Assembly: GCF_900090265.1 (NCBI RefSeq)
Contig: NZ_LT607752.1
Location: 558,001 to 622,000, forward strand
Direction: 5' to 3'
Source of the DNA: Micromonospora rifamycinica
Lineage (GTDB): Bacteria > Actinomycetota > Actinomycetes > Mycobacteriales > Micromonosporaceae
DNA length: 64,000 bases
This document shows positions 25,867-34,562 of the stretch, in pieces (position 1 is the first letter of the stretch; each line of letters starts with the position of its first letter). The notes under the pieces are model-generated. The model had not been told where the DNA came from, ran no database searches, and was given only the letters and a program-made list of their open reading frames with translations. Both the position numbers and the translations under genes were made by a program.

Positions 25867-27566
25867 GCGCGGTGGACCGGCGACGCTACGCCGACCTGTA
25901 CGGCCCGACGACCGGCGACCGGATCCGGTTGGCCGACACCGACCTGCTGATCGAGGTGGAGGTCGACCACTGCGTCGGCGGGGACGAGGCGGTGTTCGGC
26001 GGCGGCAAGGTGATCCGCGAGTCGATGGGCCAGTCCCGGGCCACCCGGGCCGAGGGCGCGCTCGACACGGTGATCACCGGTGCGGTGGTGCTGGACCACT
26101 GGGGGGTGGCCAAGGCCGACGTCGGGCTGCGCGACGGGCGGATCGTGGCACTGGGCCGGGCCGGCAACCCGGACACCATGCCCGGCGTCCACCCGGACCT
26201 GGTGATCGGCCCGTCCACCGAGGTGATCGCCGGCAACGGGCGGATCCTCACCGCCGGGGCGGTGGACACCCACGTGCACTTCATCTGCCCACAGATCGTC
26301 ACCGAGGCGCTCACCTCGGGCATCACCACCCTGGTCGGTGGGGGCACCGGCCCGGCCGAGGGCACCCGCGCCACCACGGTCACCCCGAACGCCTGGCACC
26401 TGGCCCGGATGCACGAGGCGCTGGACACCCTCCCGGTGAACGTGCTGCTGCTGGGCAAGGGCAACACGGTCTCCACCGAGGCGCTGTGGGAGCAGCTGCG
26501 GGCCGGGGCGGGTGGCTTCAAGCTGCACGAGGACTGGGGGACCACCCCGGCGGCGATCGACGCCTGCCTGCGGGTCGCCGACGCGTCCGGGGTGCAGGTG
26601 TCCCTGCACACCGACACCCTCAACGAGGCCGGTTTCGTGGCCGACACGCTGCGCGCCATCGCCGGCCGGGCGATCCACTCGTACCACACCGAGGGGGCGG
26701 GGGGCGGACACGCGCCGGACATCATCACGGTGGCGGGGGAGCCGAACGTGCTGCCGTCGTCGACGAACCCGACCCGGCCGTACACCCGCAACACCCTCGC
26801 CGAGCACCTCGACATGCTGATGGTCTGCCACCACCTGAACCCGTCGGTGCCGGAGGACCTGGCCTTCGCGGAGAGCCGGATCCGGCCGTCCACGATGGCC
26901 GCCGAGGACCTGCTGCACGACCTCGGGGCGATCTCCATCATCGGCTCGGACGCGCAGGCGATGGGGCGGGTCGGTGAGGTGATCACCCGGACCTGGCAGA
27001 GCGCGCACGTGATGAAGCGTCGGGTGGGTGCGCTGCCCGGCGACGGGCGGGCCGACAACCACCGCGCCCGCCGGTACGTGGCGAAGTACACCATCTGCGC
27101 GGCGATGGCCAACGGGCTGGAGCGGGAGATCGGCTCGGTGGAGCCGGGCAAGCTCGCCGACCTGGTGCTCTGGGATCCGGCGTTCTTCGGCGTCCGGCCA
27201 CACCTGGTGATCAAGGGCGGGATGATCGCGTACGCGCAGATGGGTGACGCGAACGCGTCCATCCCCACCCCGCAGCCGATGCTGCCGAGGCCGATGTTCG
27301 GCGCGTACGGCGTGGTGCCGGCCGCGACCAGCGTGGCCTTCGTCGCGCCGGCCGCGCTGGAGGCGGGCCTGCGGCTGGACGTGCGCCGCCCGCTGGTCCC
27401 GGTGGCCGACGTGCGGTCCCGGGGTAAGGCCGACCTGCCCGAGAACGGCGCGCTGCCGCGCATCGAGGTCGATCCGGACACCTTCACCGTCCGGATCGAC
27501 GGGGTGGTGGTCGACCCGGAGCCGGTCGCCGAGCTGCCCATGGCGCAGCGGTACCACCTGTTCTGA
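25863..27566 (+). CDS. ureC: Urease alpha (catalytic) subunit
   Basis: Catalytic subunit that hydrolyses urea to ammonia and carbamate with two nickel ions; 567 residues, full length. Nickel ligands and catalytic residues are present: [11 protein letters not shown] (H137, H139), [10 protein letters not shown] (carbamylated K220, H222), [12 protein letters not shown] (H249) and [15 protein letters not shown]. The mobile-flap segment [14 protein letters not shown] and the final Asp ligand region [11 protein letters not shown] are also intact. GTG 25863 overlaps the ureB stop. Nickel loading needs ureF, ureG and ureD, which follow at once. Confidence 0.97.
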   Translation: MSAVDRRRYADLYGPTTGDRIRLADTDLLIEVEVDHCVGGDEAVFGGGKVIRESMGQSRATRAEGALDTVITGAVVLDHWGVAKADVGLRDGRIVALGRAGNPDTMPGVHPDLVIGPSTEVIAGNGRILTAGAVDTHVHFICPQIVTEALTSGITTLVGGGTGPAEGTRATTVTPNAWHLARMHEALDTLPVNVLLLGKGNTVSTEALWEQLRAGAGGFKLHEDWGTTPAAIDACLRVADASGVQVSLHTDTLNEAGFVADTLRAIAGRAIHSYHTEGAGGGHAPDIITVAGEPNVLPSSTNPTRPYTRNTLAEHLDMLMVCHHLNPSVPEDLAFAESRIRPSTMAAEDLLHDLGAISIIGSDAQAMGRVGEVITRTWQSAHVMKRRVGALPGDGRADNHRARRYVAKYTICAAMANGLEREIGSVEPGKLADLVLWDPAFFGVRPHLVIKGGMIAYAQMGDANASIPTPQPMLPRPMFGAYGVVPAATSVAFVAPAALEAGLRLDVRRPLVPVADVRSRGKADLPENGALPRIEVDPDTFTVRIDGVVVDPEPVAELPMAQRYHLF

Positions 27567-28249
27567 TGACCCCGTCGAGCATGGTGCTGTTGCTGGCCGA
27601 CGGCAGGTTCCCCGCCGGGGCGCACGCCCACTCCGGTGGCCTGGAGGCGGCGGTGGCGGCCGGCCTGGTCGCCGATCCGGCCACCCTGGCCGGGTTCCTG
27701 CGCGGCCGGTTGGCCACCGGTGGGCTGGTCGCCGCCGCGTTCGCGGTGGCGGCGCACCGGGTCGCCGCTGCCGCCGACCGGCGGACGACGCTGGCCCGGC
27801 TCGACGCCGAGCTGGACGCCCGGACCGCCGCCCCGGCGCTGCGGGCGGTCTCCCGCCGGCAGGGCCGGGCCCTGCTACGGGCCGGGCGGGAGATCTGGCC
27901 CGGCGGCGGGTTCGACGCCCTGCCCACCGACCCGTCCGGGCCGCACCAGCCGCTGGTGCTCGGTCTGGTCGCCGCCGCCGCCGGCCTGGACCCGGTGGCG
28001 GTGGCGACGATCGCCGCGTACGGGTCGGTGACCGGCCCGGCCAGTGCGGCGGTGCGGTTGCTCGGCCTCGACCCGTACCGGGTGCACGCGGTGCTTTCGG
28101 GGCTGGCCGGCGACTGCGACGCCACGGCGGCCCGCGCGGTCGCCACCGCCGACGATCCGCCCGAGCGGCTGCCGGCCCCGGCCGCCCCACTCACCGACAT
28201 CCACGCCGAAGTCCACACCACCTGGGAGGTGCGTCTCTTTGCGTCCTGA
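27566..28249 (+). CDS. ureF: Urease accessory protein UreF
   Basis: Helical chaperone that, with UreD and UreG, delivers nickel to apo-urease. The 227-residue protein has the family start [23 protein letters not shown] and a C-terminal [20 protein letters not shown] region. The N-terminal SGGLE segment is intact. ATG 27566 overlaps the ureC stop by one base (TGATG). Its last bases overlap ureG. Confidence 0.93.
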   Translation: MTPSSMVLLLADGRFPAGAHAHSGGLEAAVAAGLVADPATLAGFLRGRLATGGLVAAAFAVAAHRVAAAADRRTTLARLDAELDARTAAPALRAVSRRQGRALLRAGREIWPGGGFDALPTDPSGPHQPLVLGLVAAAAGLDPVAVATIAAYGSVTGPASAAVRLLGLDPYRVHAVLSGLAGDCDATAARAVATADDPPERLPAPAAPLTDIHAEVHTTWEVRLFAS

Positions 28250-28976
28250 AACCGTATCGACGATCCCGCACGAGCAGATCGCGCACGACGAGTCCGTTCC
28301 GCACACCCACCCCGAGCCGGGGGTCGACCCGCACGCGCCGCTGCCGTCCGGTGTCCGCCCGCTGCGGGTGGGCATCGGCGGGCCGGTCGGGTCGGGCAAG
28401 ACCGCCCTGGTCGCGGCGCTGTGCCGGGCCTTCGCCGACGAGCTGCGCCTCGGCGTGGTGACCAACGACATCTACACCACCGAGGACGCCGACTTCCTGC
28501 GCCGGGCCGGGGTGCTCGACCCGGCGCGGATCCGGGCGGTGGAGACCGGCTGCTGCCCGCACACCGCTATCCGCGACGACATCGGCGCCAACCTGGACGC
28601 CATCGACGAGCTGGTCGACGGCGTCGGACCGCTGGACCTGGTGCTGGTGGAGAGCGGCGGGGACAATCTGACCGCCACCTTCAGCCGGGGCCTGGTCGAC
28701 CGGCAGATCTTCGTGGTCGACGTCGCCGGGGGCGACAAGGTGCCCCGCAAGGGCGGCCCCGGGGTCACCGCCGCCGACCTGCTGGTCATCAACAAGACCG
28801 ACCTGGCCCCGATGGTACGGGCGGACCTGTCGGTGATGGACCGGGACGCCCGTGCCCGGCGGGGGGACCTGCCGACGGTGTTCCTGTCCATCGTGGCCGA
28901 TCCACTGGCCGGCGCGGTGGCCGACTGGGTCCGCCACGAGCTGGCCCACCACCGTGGCCGGCTGGTCGTCGGTTGA
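28239..28976 (+). CDS. ureG: Urease accessory GTPase UreG with His-rich N-terminus
   Basis: SIMIBI-class GTPase that powers nickel insertion. The 245-residue protein has Walker [10 protein letters not shown] near residues 47-55, [15 protein letters not shown], the nickel CPH motif in [43 protein letters not shown] and NKTDLAP. The first 35 residues carry five His (11, 16, 22, 24, 32), which may store nickel since no ureE is present. No ATG or GTG fits; TTG 28239 has a strong GGGAGGT site 8 bases upstream and overlaps ureF by 11 bases. Confidence 0.9.
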   Translation: MRPETVSTIPHEQIAHDESVPHTHPEPGVDPHAPLPSGVRPLRVGIGGPVGSGKTALVAALCRAFADELRLGVVTNDIYTTEDADFLRRAGVLDPARIRAVETGCCPHTAIRDDIGANLDAIDELVDGVGPLDLVLVESGGDNLTATFSRGLVDRQIFVVDVAGGDKVPRKGGPGVTAADLLVINKTDLAPMVRADLSVMDRDARARRGDLPTVFLSIVADPLAGAVADWVRHELAHHRGRLVVG

Positions 28977-29782
28977 TGCGGGCGGTCGCCCGGTTGGTGG
29001 CGGTGGCCGACGGCCGGGGCGGCACGGTGCTGCGCGAGCTGCGGAGCGAGTCACCGCTGCTGCTGCGGCAGGCCGCCGCCACCGACGACATCCCGACGGT
29101 GTACGTCGTCGGTGGCGCGGCCGGTCCGCTGGCCGGTGACGACCTGCGGCTGACCGTCGAGGTGGGGCCGGGGGCGGCGCTACGGGTGCGTACCGTCGCC
29201 GCCTCGGTGGCCCTGCCGGGCCGGGCCGGGGCGGTCTCCCGGATGCGGGTGGACGCGGTGGTGCACGCCGCCGGCACCCTGCTCTGGTCGCCGGAGCAGC
29301 TGGTGGCGGCGGCCGGCTGCGACCATGTCGCCGAGTCCCGGGTGGAGCTGGCCGGGGACGCCCGGCTGAGCTGGCGCGAGGAACTGGTGTGCGGCCGGTA
29401 CGCCGAGCCCGCCGGGAACGTCGTGGTGACCACCTCGGTCGACTACGCCGGCCGGCCGCTGCTGCGGCAGTCCCTGGCGGTCGGTCCGGCGGCACCCGGC
29501 TGGGCCGGGCCGGCGGTGCTGGGTGGGGCGACCGCGACCGGCTCGCTGCTGCTGGTCGACCCCGCCTCCCCGCCCGGGCCGGTCGTTGCGGACGCCACCG
29601 GCGGCGTGACCCGGGGCCGGGTCCTGCCCACCGGTCCCGGTGCGGCCGCCGCCTGGCTGCCGCTGGCCGGTGGCCCGGCGGCGCTGCTCACCGCCACCGC
29701 CGCCGATGCGCAGACCCTCCGCGACCTGCTCACCACGCCCGCCGAGGCTACGGCCGGGGCGACCGCCACCGGTCGCCGCTGA
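28976..29782 (+). CDS. ureD: Urease accessory protein UreD
   Basis: Scaffold that binds apo-urease and channels nickel from UreG/UreF. The 268-residue protein has the UreD/UreH pattern TVLRELRSESPLLLRQ, VYVVGGAAGPLAGDDLRLTV, VRTVAASVALPG, TLLWSPEQLVAAAGCDH and RLSWREELVCGRY. ATG 28976 overlaps the ureG stop (TGATG). It is the last gene of the operon; a repetitive stretch separates it from the convergent MarR gene. Confidence 0.92.
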   Translation: MRAVARLVAVADGRGGTVLRELRSESPLLLRQAAATDDIPTVYVVGGAAGPLAGDDLRLTVEVGPGAALRVRTVAASVALPGRAGAVSRMRVDAVVHAAGTLLWSPEQLVAAAGCDHVAESRVELAGDARLSWREELVCGRYAEPAGNVVVTTSVDYAGRPLLRQSLAVGPAAPGWAGPAVLGGATATGSLLLVDPASPPGPVVADATGGVTRGRVLPTGPGAAAAWLPLAGGPAALLTATAADAQTLRDLLTTPAEATAGATATGRR

Positions 29783-29786
29783 CGCC

Positions 29787-29939
29787 GCTGCGAGCCGGTG
29801 CCGAGCCGGCCGCTGTGGACCGGTGTGGAGCCCGGGCGGTTCGAGCCGGCCGCTTCGAGCCGGCCGCTTCGAGCCGGTGCGGAGCCGGCCGCTTCGGACC
29901 GGTGCGTAGCCGGGCGGTCCGAGCTGGTGCGGGAGCCGG
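29787..29939. repeat. Degenerate tandem repeats between ureD and marR-type gene
   Basis: About 150 bases built of variants of CGAGCCGGCCGCTT and GAGCCGGTGCG, including two adjacent exact GAGCCGGCCGCTTC units at about 29847-29874. It fills the gap between convergent genes. Open frames across it are low-complexity and not convincing as genes. Confidence 0.7.
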
Positions 29940-30380
29940 TCAGCCGGTGCGGACGGGGTGCCGGCGCGGGCCGAGCCGGGCGGCGAGGTCGACGAGCTGA
30001 CCGGTCAGCGCCGCGTCGTCGAGGACGCCGGCCAGTTCGGTGCGGACGAGGGCGTCGATGCGGCCCTGTTCGCGGTGGCCCCGGGGGGTGAGGTAGGCCC
30101 GGATGCGCCGCCGGTCGAACGGATCGATCCGGCGGTGGACCAGGTTCTGGTCGACGAGCTGGTCGACGATCTTCGTCAGGGTGCCCGGTGGCAACGACTC
30201 CTCGGTGGAGACCTCGCTCATCGGGTGGCCCTGCCCGTCGGCGAGACGGCACAGCACCCGCCAGGCCTCGACGGTGAGGCCCTCGGTGGCGAGGACCGCG
30301 CCGATCCGGCGGCCGAGCAGCCGTTCGGCGCGGGTGAGCGCACGCATCAGGTCGACGGGCGTGGTGGGATCGTCGGCCAT
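29940..30380 (-). CDS. MarR-family transcriptional regulator
   Basis: A 146-residue winged-HTH regulator. LTVEAWRVLCRLADGQGHPM, the recognition region LPPGTLTKIVDQLVDQNLVHR and the wing DPFDRRRIRAYLTPRG are typical of MarR. ATG 30380 follows GGGGAGAG on this strand and is preferred to an ATG 27 bases upstream. It is divergent from the AmiC-like gene, so it may control that gene or the urea block; this is inference from position. Confidence 0.87.
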   Translation of the reverse strand: MADDPTTPVDLMRALTRAERLLGRRIGAVLATEGLTVEAWRVLCRLADGQGHPMSEVSTEESLPPGTLTKIVDQLVDQNLVHRRIDPFDRRRIRAYLTPRGHREQGRIDALVRTELAGVLDDAALTGQLVDLAARLGPRRHPVRTG

Positions 30381-30475
30381 GTCTCTCCCCGTTCGGTGGG
30401 TTGCCATGTTACCGAAGCGTCCCGGTTTTCGGTCTGCTCTGGTGGCCCGCCAGGGTTGCCGGCAATCATGTCAGC

Positions 30476-31696
30476 ATGTCCGTGCCGGTGCCCGGTCCCC
30501 GCGGCGTGCCGGAGCCGTCCCCCCACCCGGGCGGGACAGCGCCCTTCCCCGACCCGGGCGGTGGCGTGCCCTTCCCCGACCCCGGTGGGACCGTGCCCTT
30601 TCCCCGCCCGGGTGGGAGCGCGGGCGGGGTGTCCTGGCTGACCGTCGACCGGTCGGTGGTCAGCGTCGCGCTGGTGTTCCCCATGCGGGGGCCGGCGGGC
30701 ATGTTCGGCCCCACCTGTGAGCTGTGCGCCCAGCTGGCGGTCGAGGAGGTCAACCGGTCCGGCGGGGTGCTCGGCCGGGAGCTGCGGCTGGTGCCGGTCG
30801 ACGGCGGGGCGGCACCGGCGGAGGTGGCCGCCGAGGTGGAGGCGCTGGTGTCCACCGGGGCGGTGCAGGGGGTGACCGGCTGGCACATCTCCTCGGTCCG
30901 GCAGGCGGTGGCCCCGCGGATCGCGCACCGGGTGCCGTACGTCTACACCGCCCTGTACGAGGGCGGGGAACGTACCGAAGGGGTCTTCCTGACCAGCGAG
31001 ACCCCCGATGCCCAGCTCTGGCCGGCGATGCGGCTGCTCGCCCGGGAGCAGGGGGTCCGCCGCTGGTTCGTGGTGGGCAACGACTACGTCTGGCCGCGCC
31101 GTACCGCGCGGGCGGCCCAGCGGTACGCCCGCGACAGCGGGGCACGGGTGTGCGGGCGGGCGTTCCTGCCGTTGGGCACCGAGAACTTCGGGCCGGTGCT
31201 GCGGGAGATCGAACGCGCCGAGGTCGACGGGGTACTGATGCTGCTGGTGGGTGCCGACGCGGTCCGGTTCAACCGGGCCTTCGGCCGGTCCGGGCTGGAC
31301 CAGCGGTGTCTGCGGTTGAGCACCCTGATGGACGAGAACATGCTGTTGGCCAGCGGGATCGGCGGCACCCGTCGACTGTTCAGCACGGCCGGGTTCTTCG
31401 CCGGCCTGGTCACCCGGGAGAACCTGGACTTCCACGGCGCGTTCGCCCGCCGCTTCGGGGTGGACGCGCCACCGCTGGGCAGCCTGGGGGAGTCCTGTTA
31501 CGAGGGGGTCATGCTGCTCGCCGCCCTGATCGCGCGGGCGCGCACCCTCGACGTGCGGGCGATCGGCGCGGCCGCGGACGCGGTCACCTACCACGGTCCG
31601 CGGGGTGAGCTGCGCCTGCGCCACCGGCACGTCCGCCAACGCATCTACCTCGCCGAAGCCCACGGCCTCGACTTCACCGTCCTCTCCGAACTCTGA
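30476..31696 (+). CDS. Signal-less periplasmic-binding-fold protein (AmiC/UrtA-like sensor?)
   Basis: A 406-residue protein of the branched-chain amino acid/amide/urea binding fold: VALVFPMRGPAGMFGPTCEL, QLAVEEVNRSGGVLGRELRL, VQGVTGWHISSVRQAV, TSETPDAQLWPAMRLL, VVGNDYVWPRRTAR and FLPLGTENFGPVL. It resembles UrtA and AmiC but has no signal peptide or lipobox. Instead residues 1-50 are Pro/Gly-rich with three 9-residue repeats (GGxxPFPDP). That suggests a cytoplasmic sensor of urea or an amide, as AmiC is in Pseudomonas. ATG 30476 has no good ribosome binding site, so the start could be further in. Confidence 0.7.
   Translation: MSVPVPGPRGVPEPSPHPGGTAPFPDPGGGVPFPDPGGTVPFPRPGGSAGGVSWLTVDRSVVSVALVFPMRGPAGMFGPTCELCAQLAVEEVNRSGGVLGRELRLVPVDGGAAPAEVAAEVEALVSTGAVQGVTGWHISSVRQAVAPRIAHRVPYVYTALYEGGERTEGVFLTSETPDAQLWPAMRLLAREQGVRRWFVVGNDYVWPRRTARAAQRYARDSGARVCGRAFLPLGTENFGPVLREIERAEVDGVLMLLVGADAVRFNRAFGRSGLDQRCLRLSTLMDENMLLASGIGGTRRLFSTAGFFAGLVTRENLDFHGAFARRFGVDAPPLGSLGESCYEGVMLLAALIARARTLDVRAIGAAADAVTYHGPRGELRLRHRHVRQRIYLAEAHGLDFTVLSEL
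30530..30610 (+). repeat. Three 27-base repeats coding GGxxPFPDP
   Basis: Three in-frame 27-base units encode GGTAPFPDP, GGGVPFPDP and GGTVPFPRP at the N-terminus of the AmiC-like protein. Variation at third positions shows selection on protein sequence or older duplication. Confidence 0.7.
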
Positions 31697-31942
31697 CCCC
31701 CACCCACCCCACCCCACCCCACCCCGCCCTCCGCCCTCCGCCCGCCTCTGCCCCCGGTGATCAAGAGGTTTACGTCACCGGACAGCCGACGGATGACGTA
31801 AACCTCTTGATCACCGGGGAGATCGGGGCGGTGGAGAGCGGGGCGGGGAGATCGGGGCGGTGGGAGGGCGGGGCGGTAGGGGAGGGCTGGGGGAGGGCGG
31901 GCTGGGTGTGGGAGGGGGAAGGGGAGGGGTGCAGGAGGGTGG
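31697..31942. repeat. C-rich then G-rich tracts flanking a palindrome
   Basis: Runs of CCCCA/CCCC (31700-31755) are followed, after the palindrome 31752-31819, by a purine tract of GGGG/GGGAGGG runs (31816-31966). Both strands could form quadruplexes, or the two tracts could pair as a long imperfect stem. There is no gene here. Confidence 0.6.
31752..31819. repeat. Perfect 26-base palindromic arms with 16-base loop
   Basis: Arms 31752-31777 and 31794-31819 are exact reverse complements (core ATCAAGAGGTTTACGTCA). The AT-rich core differs from its surroundings. It follows the AmiC-like gene and could terminate it, but its form suggests a dispersed repeat; I recall ATCAAGAGGTTT-type elements in Micromonosporaceae genomes. 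Confidence 0.8.
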
Positions 31943-31973
31943 TTGACAGGGGGGTGGGTGGGGGTTCTAGGAT
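31943..31973 (+). promoter_or_regulatory. Possible promoter of the urt operon
   Basis: TTGACA (31943-31948) and TAGGAT (31968-31973) are separated by 19 bases. Use of this promoter would give urtA a leader of about 385 bases. Confidence 0.4.
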
Positions 31974-32126
31974 GCTTCCTGCGTGAAGTAACCGCTATTC
32001 CGCCCATTGTCGAGGGTGGGTTCCGGCGGTGCGGCACAGGCCTGTCCCAAGGGGTCGACGGGTGTGCGTCACGCATTTATGTCGGGTCATCGTCCGTTGT
32101 GGCGGTGGTCCTTTTTTATGCGCCGT

Positions 32127-32164
32127 GATCGATGCGGGAAACAGTCAATTAAGGGCTGGGAAAC
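32127..32164 (+). promoter_or_regulatory. Possible GlnR operator
   Basis: Two exact GAAAC half-sites (32138-32142 and 32160-32164) are 22 bases apart, the period of the GTnAC-n6-GAAAC tandem GlnR site. The intervening GTnAC positions are poor matches (GATCG, TTAAG). Urea transport is commonly a GlnR target in actinomycetes. Confidence 0.35.
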
Positions 32165-32180
32165 ATGGCGGCAAACAACG

Positions 32181-32253
32181 GGGCAGAGTCTTTCCCTGCC
32201 CAGAAGTCCACTGCGGACCGCCAGGGATGACGTCCCACCCGTCATCCGGTGGG
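32181..32253 (+). promoter_or_regulatory. Structured leader of urtA with possible pseudoknot
   Basis: Three successive hairpins occur: GGGCAG/CTGCCC (32181-32201), GTCC/GGAC (32206-32218) and GGATGACG/CGTCATCC (32225-32247). The loop of the last (CCCACC) is complementary to GGTGGG just after it (32248-32253), which allows an H-type pseudoknot or an alternative stem. I do not recognise a known riboswitch class. Confidence 0.4.
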
Positions 32254-32366
32254 CCCGCTGACGAGTATCGCCACCGCACCGCATCAACCATTGACAGTAA
32301 TACCTGCCGGCCAGTGCGGGTCGGCACGGAAATCATTCGGCGAACATCGCTCCGCAGGGAGAATGA

Positions 32367-33611
32367 ATGTCACAGTTCCGGGGCCGCCGCATCCTGGCGG
32401 GCGCCATGACCCTGATCGCCGCCGCCGCACTCGCCGGTTGCGGCAGCAAGACCTCCGACGGGAAGTCGACCGCGGGTGTGAGTGCCGACGTGTCCGGCGA
32501 CACCGTCAAGGTCGGGCTGCTCAACTCGCTCTCCGGCACCATGGCCATCAGCGAGGTCACCGTTCGGGACTCCATCATGCTGGCCGTCGAGGAGATCAAC
32601 GCTGCCGGTGGCGTGCTGGGCAAGAAGATCGTGCCGGTCGGTGAGGACGGTGCCTCCGACTGGCCCACCTTCGCCGAGAAGGCCGAGAAGCTGATCTCCC
32701 AGGACCGGGTCGCCGCCGTCTTCGGCTGCTGGACGTCGGCCAGCCGCAAGGCGGTCAAGCCGGTCTTCGAGAAGAACAAGGCGCTGCTGTTCTACCCGGT
32801 GCAGTACGAGGGGCTGGAGCAGTCGCCCTACATCTTCTACACCGGGGCCACCACCAACCAGCAGATCGTGCCGGGCCTGGACTACCTCAAGGCGCAGGGC
32901 AAGAAGTCGGTCTACCTGGTCGGCAGCGACTACGTCTTCCCGCGTACCGCTAACAAGATCATCAAGGCGTACGCGGCGGCGAACGGGATGACCGTGCTCG
33001 GCGAGGACTACGCCCCGCTCGGCTCCACCGAGTTCGGCACCATCGTCAACAAGGTCCGCTCGGCGAAGGCCGACGCGGTGTTCAACACCCTCAACGGCGA
33101 CAGCAACGTGGCGTTCTTCAAGGAGTACACCTCGGCCGGGCTCACCGCCGCGGGCATGCCCGTGGTGTCGGTGTCGATCGCCGAGGAAGAGGTCAAGGGG
33201 ATCGGCACCCAGTACCTCAAGGACCAGTTGACCGCCTGGAACTACTACCAGACCACCCCCGGTGCGGCGAACCAGAAGTTCGTCGCCGCCTACAAGGCCA
33301 GGTACGGCGCGGACAAGCCGACCAGTGACCCGATGGAGGCCGCCTACGTCGCGGTGTACCTGTGGAAGGCGATGGTCGACAAGGCCGGCACCTTCGAGGT
33401 GGAGAAGGTCCGGGCCGCCTCCGGCGGTATCACCTACGACGCCCCCGAGGGCCTGGTCACCGTGGACGGCCCCACCCAGCACATCGCCAAGACCGCCCGG
33501 ATCGGCAAGGTCGGCGGCGACGGGCTGATCACCGAGGTGTGGAACTCCGGCAAGCCGATCACGCCGGACCCGTACCTGAAGAGCTACCCCTGGGCGAGCG
33601 GCCTGAGCTGA
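32367..33611 (+). CDS. urtA: Urea ABC transporter substrate-binding lipoprotein
   Basis: Extracytoplasmic urea receptor, 414 residues. Signal peptide with lipobox: residues 1-25 end in AAALAGC, so Cys25 is lipidated. The mature part has [85 protein letters not shown] and [17 protein letters not shown], the signature of UrtA rather than of branched-chain amino acid receptors. ATG 32367 has AGGGAG upstream. A hairpin between urtA and urtB probably raises urtA expression over the rest. Confidence 0.94.
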   Translation: MSQFRGRRILAGAMTLIAAAALAGCGSKTSDGKSTAGVSADVSGDTVKVGLLNSLSGTMAISEVTVRDSIMLAVEEINAAGGVLGKKIVPVGEDGASDWPTFAEKAEKLISQDRVAAVFGCWTSASRKAVKPVFEKNKALLFYPVQYEGLEQSPYIFYTGATTNQQIVPGLDYLKAQGKKSVYLVGSDYVFPRTANKIIKAYAAANGMTVLGEDYAPLGSTEFGTIVNKVRSAKADAVFNTLNGDSNVAFFKEYTSAGLTAAGMPVVSVSIAEEEVKGIGTQYLKDQLTAWNYYQTTPGAANQKFVAAYKARYGADKPTSDPMEAAYVAVYLWKAMVDKAGTFEVEKVRAASGGITYDAPEGLVTVDGPTQHIAKTARIGKVGGDGLITEVWNSGKPITPDPYLKSYPWASGLS

Positions 33612-33618
33612 CCGATCC

Positions 33619-33651
33619 CGGCCCGGACGGGAGGCACCCCCGTCCGGGCCG
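33619..33651 (+). terminator. Intercistronic hairpin between urtA and urtB
   Basis: A perfect 13-base-pair stem (33619-33631 with 33639-33651) and 7-base loop lies 8 bases after the urtA stop. Such hairpins after binding-protein genes act as partial terminators or 3' stabilisers that set subunit ratios. Confidence 0.7.
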
Positions 33652-33674
33652 ACCCACCACTGCGGAGCGCGAAC

Positions 33675-34562
33675 GTGACAGTCCTCTTCGGCCAGCTCTT
33701 CACCGGCATCAGCATCGGCGCGGTGCTGCTGCTCATCGCCCTCGGCCTGGCGTTGACCTTCGGTCAGATGAATGTGATCAACATGGCGCACGGCGAGTTC
33801 ATCATGGCCGGCGCCTACACCACCTACGTCCTCCAGCAGACCGTGACCGCCGCCGGCTGGTCGCTGCTGGTGGCGCTCCCGGTCGCCTTCGCGGTGGCCG
33901 GCACCATGGGCGTGCTGCTGGAGGTGCTGCTGATCCGTCGCCTCTACGCCCGCCCGCTGGACACCCTGCTGGTCACCTGGGGCGTCTCGCTGATGCTCCA
34001 GCAGCTGGCCCGGGACGTCTTCGGCAGCCCCAACGTGCAGACCCGGGCCCCGGCGCTGCTCACCGGCAACGTGTCCCTGCCCGGCGGGCTCACCGTGGCC
34101 AACAACCGGTTGTTCATCCTGGCCCTCGCGCTGGCCGCCGTGCTGGCGCTGACCCTGGCGCTGCGGCTCACCCCGCTCGGGCGGCGGATCCGCGCGGTGG
34201 TGCAGAACCGCGACCTCGCCGCCGTCTCCGGCATCCCCACCGCCCGGGTCGACCGGACGACCTTCTTCATCGGCTCCGGGCTGGCCGGCGTCGCCGGGGT
34301 CGCGCTGACCCTGCTCGGGCCGATCGGCCCGACGATGGGCACCAACCTCATCATCGACGCCTTCCTGGTCGTCGTGGTCGGCGGCATCGGCCAGCTCAAG
34401 GGCAGCGTGATCGTCGCCTTCGCGCTGGGCGTGCTCCAGGCCACCGGCGAGTACCTCACCACCCTCAGCGTCGCCAAGGTGATCGTCTTCGTGGCGATCG
34501 TGGCGTTCCTCCAGTGGCGGCCCCAGGGGCTGTTCACCCTGCGGACCAGGAGCCTCGCATGA
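33675..34562 (+). CDS. urtB: Urea ABC transporter permease UrtB
   Basis: Inner-membrane permease of the LivH type, 295 residues with about eight helices. It shows GISIGAVLLLIALGLALTFG, QMNVINMAHGEFIMAGAYT, LDTLLVTWGVSLMLQQLARD, GSGLAGVAGVALTLLGPI and FLVVVVGGIGQLKGSV (the EAA-like ATPase contact loop). The GTG start gives a normal N-terminus. It overlaps urtC by 4 bases. Confidence 0.92.
   Translation: MTVLFGQLFTGISIGAVLLLIALGLALTFGQMNVINMAHGEFIMAGAYTTYVLQQTVTAAGWSLLVALPVAFAVAGTMGVLLEVLLIRRLYARPLDTLLVTWGVSLMLQQLARDVFGSPNVQTRAPALLTGNVSLPGGLTVANNRLFILALALAAVLALTLALRLTPLGRRIRAVVQNRDLAAVSGIPTARVDRTTFFIGSGLAGVAGVALTLLGPIGPTMGTNLIIDAFLVVVVGGIGQLKGSVIVAFALGVLQATGEYLTTLSVAKVIVFVAIVAFLQWRPQGLFTLRTRSLA

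Noticed and set aside
25596..28190. Long reverse-strand frame opposite ureC and ureF
   Set aside because: Same shadow effect; the forward frames carry intact urease motifs.
31974..32366. Guanidine (ykkC) riboswitch in the urtA leader
   Set aside because: Such switches often precede urea-type transporters, but the conserved sequence blocks are not present here.
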